Positions 1 through 9,300 of a stretch of DNA of 64,000 bases are shown one piece after another. The stretch is from Halichondria panicea (lineage: Eukaryota > Porifera > Demospongiae > Suberitida > Halichondriidae). Location: positions 3,038,001-3,102,000 of the forward strand of contig NC_087381.1 of NCBI RefSeq assembly GCF_963675165.1, written 5' to 3'. A program made the translations under genes and the position numbers. A model generated the notes under the pieces. The model searched no databases and was not told the DNA's origin. It worked only from the letters and a program-made list of their open reading frames with translations. Position 1 is the stretch's first letter. Each line of letters starts with the position of its first letter.

Positions 1-1058
1 CCTTGAACATTTGGATTGGCCCCTTTTTGAAGAAGGATTTGTACACACTCTAAGTGTCCTTGTTCGGCTACCAGGTGTAGAGCTGTGAGGTTGTCCTGTA
101 TAATTAGTCAGATTTATGGGTTTGGGTTTCGTAAATACGTGCATATACAGTACTTAAATTAATATAATTATAACATGTATATACATGTACCTTAATCAAC
201 GAGTCCACTTGTACGCCAGGTTCCTTCAATAACAGTTTTAGAGCTTCAGTGTGGCCATACATTGCAGCAGTCTGAAAAGGCAGCCTCCCTTTCTGCAAAG
301 AAGTCAGTCTATTATTGGAGACAGTAAACTGATCAACAAAATTAAGTTGACGTTGTACATATAATACTTATATATAATATGTCATGCATAACAAGTATAT
401 TTATGGTATTATAATAATGATGACTGACCTCGTCTTTGCTTTTCAGGTCACACTCAGCTATCACTTGAAAGGAAGGTTTAAGCTCCTTCAGCAGAAATCG
501 TATCAAATTCGGGCTACCACTTGTAGCAGCAAAATGGATAGGTGTAGTTCCATCGATGGCCTTCTCATTTACATCAAGTAGTTCGTGTTGTTGAATCTCA
601 GACATCAAGTACTTTACTACATTGACGTTCCCACTTCTGCAGGCATTGTGTAGTGGAGAGCAATCATTGTTATCCAGACAACTACTTGTAGGATCTACTT
701 GCTGAGAACCGACAAGATATTTAACGATGTGTAGATGTCCGTTAAGAGCAGCAAGATGAAGTGGTGTTTCTTTATTCATGGATTCAGTTGCCGCATTGAG
801 TTTCCTGTCTTCAATGAAGTACCTAACAATATTGAGATCCCCACAAGCTGCTGCAGTGTGAAGTAGATCATGAAACCTAAGGTCGAAGTGTAAAACTTCA
901 ATCAGGAACCGGACTTGGGTTATTTCTCCATTGAACACGGCTGAATGAATCTTGATTGGTGGTACTTTATTCCATTTGGCATGAAACTGTATGTATGCTG
1001 GGAAGGAGTTAATGCCTGACAGCAAACTTGTTATCAAACGTGAAGCTATGTCGTTAAC
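1..1058 (-). CDS. Gene A ankyrin exons (9, 10 and partial 11)
   Basis: Exon 1058-429 (630 nt) carries about five ankyrin repeats (ETPLHLAALNGHLHIVKYLV, CSPLHNACRSGNVNVVKYLM, TTPIHFAATSGSPNLIRFLL). Exon 292-191 (102 nt) and the exon starting at 96 (ALHLVAEQGHLECVQILL) carry one repeat each. All are phase 0. The last is cut by the window edge. Confidence 0.85.
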
Positions 1059-4000
1059 CTGCAAGATAATTATGACAAAGATGGTGGCTGTGGAAAATAT
1101 ACAATGTCATGTATACCTCTATATCTGTGTTAAAATCGCTTTCAAGACTAGTACTGTATCCAGAGTCAGAATGAGAACTCTTTGATTTCACAACTATTGA
1201 CTGATCGTCGAGTTCCACAGATGACTGAGCACTTTGATTGTTATCGTTGTCCGAGTCAGTATCTGAGAGTACGAGAACAGAAACCTTCTAGCATGATTAT
1301 AGCGTGATTATAGTTTATCGTCAACAGCTATTAATGTATCTGTCAATGCACAAAAAAACTTACCGCTATCTGAACTGCTTGAATTGGCATCCTAATAAAT
1401 TAGCAAGAGTAAATTAATGTCGTGTATAATCATCACTAAAGAGCACATTCATTAATGAAAATGTTAGCTGAATACTGATCATCCATGCAGTTTTGTAGTT
1501 TCGCATATCAATGGTCAGTTTAAGTGGCCGCTATACATAATGAAAGCACCGCGGGTGCTGATGCCTCGGTTGAGGTGCCAAACCTATACATAACATAAAG
1601 CTACTAATAGCGTTTTATACACACACATTATAATTATCATGAATTTGATGAAAAATCTTGCATTGATTAATTTTAATTTGCTGCATGCAGGCAGAATCCA
1701 GAATCACAGGGAAACACAAAGAGTGGGTAATGATCGACCATGATTATTGTTAAAAACGATCGATGCCAAAAGTTCAAGCCAAGATTAATGGCTGCATCAG
1801 TAGAGCCTTGCAGCTCTCTTCTCACTGTTGCAGCTACCAATAGCTAGCGTTCTAGTGCAGAGCTAACTACTATAAGTAGAGTAGCAACACTCCATGGACA
1901 ACTTTCGCTACGCACTCTTCTGAAAAGGCTGCAATGGCATTCCAAGTAAGCAAAACTAGGCATACCTCGAGAACGAAGCATTATTTTGCAAATCCACAAA
2001 TTACAATCCAAGTAAACATGACTAGAAGCCTATAGAAACTCTTACTTGCACTTGATTCATCCTTGAGCAGCTGTAGCAGTCTACACAGACACACACACAC
2101 ACACAAACACACTACCGTATACCTCGCTTACGCATGTGCACCGAGGCATAATTATGCCAATGTCCCCCACTTTCTCTTTCCTCAGATATATATAATATAT
2201 AGAACATTGAAAAACGAAAGCCGAAATGTTACCTCATCTGCTTTTTTGGGCATAATATCATCGCATGATATACCAAGAGATGGGGACAACTTCTTGGGTA
2301 GGGAGGATTGTTGTCGCTCTTCATCCTCCGGTTTGGGTGGTTGCTCAGATGTGGTTGCTAGTTGGGGATCCAGGTTTTCAGTTGTGCGTGGCCCTCTTTC
2401 TTTAGATATGGGATATAGTTGTGGTTCCTTTTCATCGGTTGTAATCTGTTGTTGCTCTTGTGTGTGGGATGACTGGGGCAGGTTCTCAAGAGGAGTTGGG
2501 GTTGGTCGAGGATCCATGTCTTCGTCCTGCCTGAGAAACATATTTTAGGCAGAACAAATTTATATGATACTACCACACATTAAGCTTACTTACGTATACC
2601 TTTTGTTTTCCTTTTCCTTTTCTTCGTCAAATGGGAGAAGCCGCGCTCCAATCTCACTGAGTGCCAACTGTTGAGAAGGGGACAGAGGGAAGATATGCTC
2701 AGCAACAGCTGCAGAAACCAAGAAATGTAACTCAACACAGCCTTTCTTGACGGAACAAAGTTGTAAAGCATTGAATTCCAGGCCTAAGATTTCAGCAACT
2801 TTGTCTTGTAGCACTATAACCCCGTTTAGTGTTAATGTCGACTCCGTGCATTTTAGCGCAAACACTTTGGCCATCTTACGAGACCTGCATGACGAAAAAG
2901 CAGACGGAGGAACTTCGAAAACACTTCTCTGGCAGAAAGTTTTAAAATCATCAAGGTATTGTTCGAGCATTTTGTGATCGACAGCAGAACCAGAGTGTTG
3001 AATAAGCAGCTCAATGATTTGGTAGTTCAAGAATGATATATAATTGTAGGTTCGAAGTGTGGAGAATATTCTGGCAAGGCTGTTAGCAGCAAGGACCATC
3101 ACTTTGTGCTCAGTATCAAGTGCACTCACATCTTGATCTTTTGGAAGAACAGCACTCAGTACACAATCCCGTAGATTGTCTAAGGTATCTCTTCCTTCAA
3201 TTGACTTCCGAATACACAATGAGAAATCAGAAAACTTGATCATAATCTTTCTTGTATCGAGTATCAATTTTTCTTCCAAATACTTGACATATTCATCATC
3301 AAGACCGGCAACATCAAGATAAGGAAAGAGGGTGGTAGTTTCCACAGATATTGTTTTCTTGGGGCAACCTTCTTTGGAGAAGAATTGTTGTGGAGAACAC
3401 TCTTTGCAGTAAGGACACACAAAAATGTCACGATTATCGGTGGCAGAATGAAACGACTCATCTCCAGAAGAAACGTCACCATCGTCTGCTGGCTCAGCTG
3501 GGTGGTCAGGTTGGAGTGTGTCACTCCTTTCTAGTGAGTCTTGCAACCACTTGGCAGAGGAGAGTGTTTCCTGGGCACAGCCTCCTGGTATACTAAATTC
3601 TGAGAATGGAGAATAATTTATAGTGATTGACCAATATCATAGACCAACCACGTGGAATACTCACCTTCAAGGTCATTGTGTGTGTCAGATGATTCTTGAA
3701 TACTAGAAGACTGAGTTGGAAGTGAATTGAATAAATCCTTAGTCCAGTTCTCTGATTTCAAAGATTGGGTCGTGGTGGTGTCATTCGGTATTGTACGTTC
3801 CTGCATGGAGACAATCAGGTAAGAGTATACGTAGGTGTGGTTAATTATTCCAGGATAAAAATCATCACTGAAACATATACATATAATTATAATAGTCTAG
3901 AGATACGAAGTGTACACACAAACTCACTTTTAAGTACTGACAGATTTGATCGGCAATCTCTTCCTTCCTTAACTTTACCAACATCTCCAGAAGCGTCTTG

Positions 4001-5769
4001 AATGTCGCTTGTTCAGGATTCTTTCCTTTCCAGATTTTCAAGCACTTAATCACGGCTAATTGATTAGTTTTTGCACCTTTGACATCGGTTTGTTCACCAG
4101 GGGTTAATTCCATCACATCGACATAAAAATCAACATCATCAAAATAGGCAGCCAAATAGGGTATGTCTACTTGTTGAATTTGACAGTCGACTTGAGAAGG
4201 ACTGAGTTGATATTTGTCCAATAGCCCTTGAAGAACTGTACTCACTGCAGTTCATTGTAAACATAATTATATAATTATAACAGGTTGTTAAACAGAAAAC
4301 AGCATAGGGCATGATTACTTATACATAACATTTTATATGCACTATTATAGCGACAAACATTAAAGTAACTTGCATACCATACTGAGTTAAACCTAAATTA
4401 AGTAACTCCTTCCAGGTTAGAAGAGGCCCTGATTTCAAACGGTGATCAAGCATTTCACGAAGACAGTTGCTGTCATCATTAGCCTACTGCTTTCTGATAA
4501 TATCTAGTGTGACAATATGAGCTTTCCCAATCTCTGTTCTGAGAGTAGCACAGTTTATGATGAGCTTCGTTTACGGTGTGAGCACTATAATGTATATACC
4601 GTAGTTAAACGTTAACGGGCGTCACCGTCCTCATCGTTGCACGGAAAGAGAATGGGAGCCAAGCCTATAGCTACAGTTTTGTTCTGGCCTGTTACAGAAT
4701 AGCATTATGAATCTCATTATTTTAAGTGGGTGTTAGCCAATAGTAAGTGTGCCTCTCAGTCAATAGCATGTACAAAATTCACACTCGGTAAAGTTAAGTG
4801 GGTGTGTCCATTTGAAATACTGTAATCTGATTGGAGCCGGTGGAATTCCACGGACAGAATAAAACTGTATTGGGTTCCGTCCTCTTTTCGTACAACAGTA
4901 GAGGCGGCGCCGGGTCTAGTTAAATTCCAAACCACCCATATCAAATAACCGCCCATCCCATACTTTTGCCTGATCGTAGAAGCGCGCATGCGTATAATTG
5001 GGTCAAATGTCAACATGATGGAAGATTTTTCATTGATAAATAGCTATATATATCAGAAACGTAAGACTTAAAACTTGCTAGAGACTTATACAACTTTGTT
5101 AAATCTATCTTAGAACAAACAACAATCATTCAACTTAAGATGATCGAGACTATACTTCCAGCTCAGGCCCCTTTCTCTCTTGTGCCAGGGTGTCTTCGAT
5201 CTGTGATCTGCATGTAACTGTACAGAAGATGGAACTGGGTCGTTTTCACAGTACCATAGCTAACTCTCTTGGATGGGCGCTTGCACGGTTCAGTAGCCAC
5301 ATAATCAAATACCTGCCCACCCCTTCTTTAGCCTAAATACATATAGCTATCAGAACAGGTGGGCGGTTCGATGGTTAACTATGGTATAGATCTACATATA
5401 AGAGTACCCCCATGCAGTTATTTGGCACCGACATTAAATCTTACCCATTCGAGGTCCAGGATTGCTCTCAATGTCTCCAGCTAGCAGCAAGAGGTGGGAA
5501 AGAGAGTGGAGCAACACAACAATTGATATCACCAGAAGACCAACGTTCCTTGTATGTTTTAGGAATTTGTTTTTATCTTGAGAGCTCAGAAATGTGAGAA
5601 TATATAATAAAAGCAATCCTCCTTGAACCACTTTCGCAGTAGTACCCACTGTATCACTGAAGTGTAGAGGCTGGTGTTTTGTCGAGGGAGCTTTACTGTG
5701 TGGTCGTGATCCCCTCCCACCACTGAACAGCCCAATGCGAGCTCTCCACAACTCCACAGAGATCCCCAT
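1..5769 (-). CDS. Gene A: 2A-leader / death domain / ankyrin protein (partial, leaves the window at left)
   Basis: Coding exons 5'->3' on the minus strand: 5769-5445, [dead DD2 4572-4378], 4244-3928, 3800-3665, 3599-2600, 2530-2233, 1391-1364, 1262-1117, 1058-429, 292-191, 96-<1. All listed junctions have GT/AG and consistent phases if the dead exon is skipped. The 5' UTR exon ends at 5829 (TAG|GTGAGAAC) and its intron runs to CAG at 5774, four bases before the ATG; an in-frame stop just upstream fixes that ATG. Gene A is the most divergent paralogue. It has an extra Pro/Gln-rich exon (2530-2233) and a helical-domain exon about 90 codons longer than the others. More ankyrin exons should lie left of position 1. 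Cellular role is inferred only from domain content. Confidence 0.75.
1117..1391 (-). CDS. Gene A acidic/Ser linker exons with DSGYST motif
   Basis: Exon 1391-1364 (28 nt) and exon 1262-1117 (146 nt), phases 0-1 and 1-0. They encode a D/N/S-rich run (DTDSDNDNNQS) and SSHSDSGYST, just before the ankyrin repeats. The second exon is 48 nt shorter than in B, C, E and F. Confidence 0.7.
1561..2150. mobile_element. Non-autonomous TIR element, ATGCCTCGGT...ACCGAGGCAT family (long form)
   Basis: Inverted ends ATGCCTCGGT and ACCGAGGCATA enclose about 590 bp in the gene A intron before the linker exons. A close copy is at 45300-45839 in gene E. Both end in a (CA)n-rich stretch followed by CTACCGTATACCTCGCTT. 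No coding capacity; the open frames across it are incidental. Confidence 0.65.
2233..2530 (-). CDS. Gene A Pro/Gln-rich linker exon (unique to A)
   Basis: 298 nt, acceptor TTCTCAG|GC, donor GATGAG|GTAACA. Low-complexity Pro, Gln and Glu residues with no domain. B-F lack it; their exon 5 leaves in phase 0 and joins the next exon directly. Confidence 0.65.
2600..3599 (-). CDS. Gene A helical-domain exon with N-terminal CPYC cysteine motif
   Basis: 1000 nt. After a Ser/Asp-rich start it encodes VCPYCKEC and later GCPKK, a Cys cluster that could bind zinc, then FPYLDVAGLDDEYVKYLEEK and a long helical region. The C-terminal two-thirds (YISFLNYQIIELLIQHSG, YLDDFKTFCQRSVFEVP, HIFPLSPSQQLALSEIGARL) is clearly the distant counterpart of exon 5 in genes B-F. 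I know of no named family for it. The donor AAAAG|GTATAC joins the next exon in phase 2, giving ...ENKR-QDED. Confidence 0.75.
3665..3800 (-). CDS. Gene A linker exon 4
   Basis: 136 nt, phase 0 to 1, acceptor CATGCAG|GAACG, donor GAAG|GTGAGT. Ser/Thr/Asn-rich and presumably disordered; the core SLPTQSS(S)IQE is shared with B-D. Confidence 0.7.
3928..4244 (-). CDS. Gene A death-domain exon (DD3)
   Basis: 317 nt, entered in phase 1 and left in phase 0 (TTAAAA|GTGAGT). It encodes a death-fold: LDKYQLSPSQVD, an acidic FDDVDFYVDVMELTPGEQTDVKG core, then CLKIWKGKNPEQATF and LLEMLVKLRKEEIADQICQYL. The Trp near the middle and the C-terminal amphipathic helix are typical of DDs in animal apoptosis and NF-kB adaptors. 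Partners are unknown. Confidence 0.8.
4378..4572 (-). pseudogene. Gene A dead DD2 exon
   Basis: Aligns with the DD2 exons of B-F (CLREMLDH and LTWKELLN regions are readable). It has lost bases around the WFEIGQAL helix, has an in-frame TAG where the others encode Tyr in the KRYAND region, and has no recognisable acceptor. The old donor CAGTATG|GTATGC survives. Functional DD2 exons are phase 1-1, so exon 1 can be spliced straight to the next exon in frame. Confidence 0.8.
4573..5444 (-). other. Gene A intron 1, no feature recognised
   Basis: The intron is enlarged because the DD2 exon is dead. It holds no second DD exon. Open frames at 4756-5016 have no family signature or paralogue support. 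Confidence 0.5.
5445..5769 (-). CDS. Gene A exon 1: two hydrophobic segments plus 2A skipping motif
   Basis: 108 codons plus one base. A basic N-terminus (LWRARIGLFSGGRGSRPHSK) is followed by a first hydrophobic stretch around residues 47-62 and a second around 76-97, then D-I-E-S-N-P-G-P at residues 99-106. The exon ends two codons after the final Pro (R-M), at G|GTAAGA, phase 1. Peptide release between Gly105 and Pro106 is the known behaviour of D[VI]ExNPGP sequences; here it is predicted. Confidence 0.85.
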
Positions 5770-6293
5770 GTAGCTGAATAATTATTAGATTGTACATAGA
5801 TCAAGGAAAAATTATTATGAGTTCTCACCTATATTTAATATTTTATGGCCATCTCTTTGCACTCTGATCTCACTGTACTGTGTGTTAGTTTGGTAAAGAT
5901 GGTTAATTCTCCTAATAGTAAATTTTTTGGCTTCTGTGGTTTGGAAGAAGTTCTGCCATATCAGTGTGTAATTTTATGGCACATGTATACCCTAAAAGCC
6001 ATACACCTAGAGATTTCCAAAAGCTAGCTATAGCCTCCATAAGGCACCATAATTAATTATATGACTATTTCTTGTTTTGCATATAGATCTATATAGTAGC
6101 CTCGAAAACGTAATTACTAAAATGTGAGTAAAAAGCATGCGCAGCGCCTTATTTAGAAGAAGTACAGTAATACACTGTAGACAAAAAAGTATCGACAAAC
6201 TAGTTATAATTATAGAGTCTATACATGTCATGCACATAATTGTAAAGCCGGCCGAGTGTGCATAATTCATAGTTAGCAATAATAATCCATACA
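5770..6293. promoter_or_regulatory. Intergenic spacer B/A: gene A 5' UTR exon and probable promoter
   Basis: About 524 bp separate the gene B stop from the gene A ATG. The same length and sequence recur between C and B (23131-23653) and, with a transposon inserted, between D and C. Conserved blocks include TTGGTAAAGATGGTTAATTC, AAGGCACCAT and TAGCCTCGAAAACGTAA. Conservation suggests promoter, 5' UTR and preceding 3' UTR; no clear TATA box is assigned. Confidence 0.5.
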
Positions 6294-6398
6294 CTACTTC
6301 CTGTTGAACAGCACACTAGCTACTTGGTATACCAATAGCATCTGGTATATAAGAAAGTGACCACACAATTTTGCTGTGTCCATTGCTGTTATTCCCAT
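6294..6398 (-). CDS. Gene B C-terminal tail exon
   Basis: 105 nt including the stop. Encodes 34 residues: MGITAMDTAKLCGHF, then LIYQMLLVYQVASVLFNRK. It starts like a final half ankyrin repeat (T-A-x-D-x-A) and ends in a hydrophobic helix with a basic end. The same exon closes C and D. Confidence 0.8.
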   Translation of the reverse strand: MGITAMDTAKLCGHFLIYQMLLVYQVASVLFNRK

Positions 6399-9300
6399 CT
6401 GCATAAAAATAATAATTATGATAAAAGAGATGCTGATAATTGTTGAAGTGCAGCATTTACCTTATCCATAACTTTTGGATTGGCTCTATTCTTGAGGAGA
6501 ATACTGACAATCTCTATTTGTCCCTTGATAACTGCTAGCTGTAGAGCTGTCGTTCCTCTGGCATTCTGGACATTGACGTGAGCTTTCGCACCAACCAATA
6601 GTTCCACTATAGCGAGATTACCTCTTTGAGAGGCAAGCATTAAAGGGCTCCATCTCTCCTGCATGTATACATATACAAATAAGTCGGGTTACAAAATATT
6701 TATTCAGCATACAGCATACCGCTTTTGTACTACGTAAGTCTTGGACAAAAACTTGACAGAAGCAATGATTTTGATATAGTATGCAAAAACGGTGTATTAC
6801 ATGTGCTATTATATAAGGGTTCTTTATTTGATGATGTACATGGCAAAGACAATGCACCTTGAGGTCATACGTAATATTAGCATCAGCTCCATTGTTAAGG
6901 AGTACACGGACACACTCTGTTTGTTCATTGTCAGTGGCTTGAAATAGAGCTGTAGATCCATTGATGGAGGAAGCATAATTTACTGGAGCCTTCGCAGCAA
7001 GAAGAAGTTTAACCACAGACGAATGACCCTTTTGTGCCGCTTTCATGAGGGGACTCCACCCACTCTATACAGACAATAATGCACCATAAAATTTATATAT
7101 TATAGGGGATCAAAATTAATTATGATAGCATAAGCATGCATTAATTCACATGCACTAAAAATTAACCTGCATATAGAATGTATCACGTACAACTTTAATA
7201 CACAACAATTAAAGAAAATGTTGGCACGTAATTAGTGCCACAAGCTGTTTATTGGCCAGGTATAGTAGATCGTGGTCAAGGGCCTTTACATAGCCATGTA
7301 ATAACTATTACATACAGTATGCACTCTTACTTTGTCCACAGCTTTTAGATCGGCTCCATTTTTAAGGAAAACTCGGGCACACTCTGTTCGTCCATGAAAA
7401 GCAGCTATTAATAGAGCAGTTGCTCCATGTGGTCCTTGAGCATTAACGCGAGCTTTGGCAGCAACCAATAGTTTCACTATCGCAAGATGACCATTTTGTG
7501 ATGCTATCAATAGAGGGCTCCATCTTTCCTGTATATGTATTATAATTATATACACCACATAATTAGCACACATTTATTAAAACTGAGTCACTCTAATAAT
7601 TAATAGTATGGCTAAGCACGAGTAGCCATACTATTGATTGTTAATTGTTTGTGATGCAGTTTTAAGAACATTTTTAACTGCAGTTTCAGTAAAAACATTA
7701 GCCGCGGCCGTTATTCGAACGTGCGGTCGTCAAGGCAGTAATTGCACGTCGTTAATGACGACGTGCAATTACTAATACGCGATTAATCACTGTACGAATC
7801 ACAGTGAATAATAGGACAACATGCGATTATTATGAATATAGCATTGTAACGACAAAAATTCTGTGTTAATATACTGCACGTATAGCACACATTGTACTCT
7901 CTCTTGAGTGAAAAGCCCTGTTGTATATTATATATATATATATATAGCTGTTGATACCTTGTCGGCAATATTGGCGTCAGCTCCACTCTTAAGGAGTACA
8001 TGGACACACTCTGTATGACCTGCACCAGTGGCTTGAAATAGAGCCGTAGATCCATCCAATAATTGAGCATTAAGTGGAGCCTTTGCATTAATGAGTAAAT
8101 CAACCACAGTGGGGTGACCAAAGTGAGCCGCTGCCATGAGAGCAGTGCCTCCATTCTGCATAACACAAGCAGACAATAAGTATACGTAATTATAATAAGG
8201 TGTCTTACTTCGTCTTTTAGTTTGGCATTGGCAGCATTCTTTAGGAGAACTCTGACACACTCTGTCTGACCGCCAATGGCAGCCAAATGGAGAGCTGTTC
8301 CATTCTTGACACCTCGTGCATTGACAAGAACATTTGCAGCAATCAAAAGTTTCACAATCTTGAGATGACCATCTCGAGCAGACATCATAAGAGTAGTGAA
8401 CCCCATCTATATAATAGTTAGATACTGTTTGGAGGTGTCTATGGGATTTAGAAGCCCAAAGGCACTGATTTAGTATCACGAGCGTAGCGATAAAACAGTG
8501 TCCTAACTCATTTATATACTATTGTAGTTTTTTTGTACAAAGATCAAAGGAAAAACTATGCTAACTAGTGTTCAAGCTGGCGCTGTGCTAATGCCTCTCG
8601 CCATGTTTTTGCTTTCGCTGAAAAGTATTAGAGTGTTATATTAGTTTCTATAATGAATTTTATATTAAAGTTAGCTTATCTATATAAAGTCACTGAGAAG
8701 AAAAGACTTATTTACATGCATCTATTGTTGTATTATGTGGCTTACTAGGACCTCAAGAAAGAAGAAAATTATTTCTTCCAAGATCTGTAGTTCAGTGTAT
8801 ATAATATCTAAGAAGAAAAGACCTGTGTACATGCATATTGTTATCTATATTGTTATATGGTAGTGTTTTGTGGCTTACCAGGCCTTCAAGACAAAGATGA
8901 TTCTGCCAGGAGGATCTGGATCTGGATCTTGGATATTATTATTTTCTCACACGTGGGGAATGAGCGCGCATGCGCATTACATACACAGGAATAATTAAAG
9001 GGTGTGTCCAAAGAGATCAATTTCACAAATGGCTACTGCTAGCTAGCTGTTTTAACAGATATTTTCTGAGTATTGTAGCTAACAAAAAGCTAGCGCTTTA
9101 GTGCAAGGCTAACTCATATGTTGAATAGAAAGTTTGTGAGAACAGATGATGCTATGAAAGATTCTGAAGAGACTGCAACAGCCTTCAATGTGAGTCAAAC
9201 TAGCCATAACTCGAGAAAGAAGCTTTAGTTTGCAAATCCACGAATCAAAATCCAAGAGAACGTGGCTAGAACCCTATAGAAGCTGTTAGTTTTCGTCGCA

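Noticed and set aside
2063..2548. 161-codon open frame on the plus strand
   Set aside because: Antisense shadow of the gene A Pro/Gln exon plus the CA-rich end of a MITE; no domain and no paralogue support.
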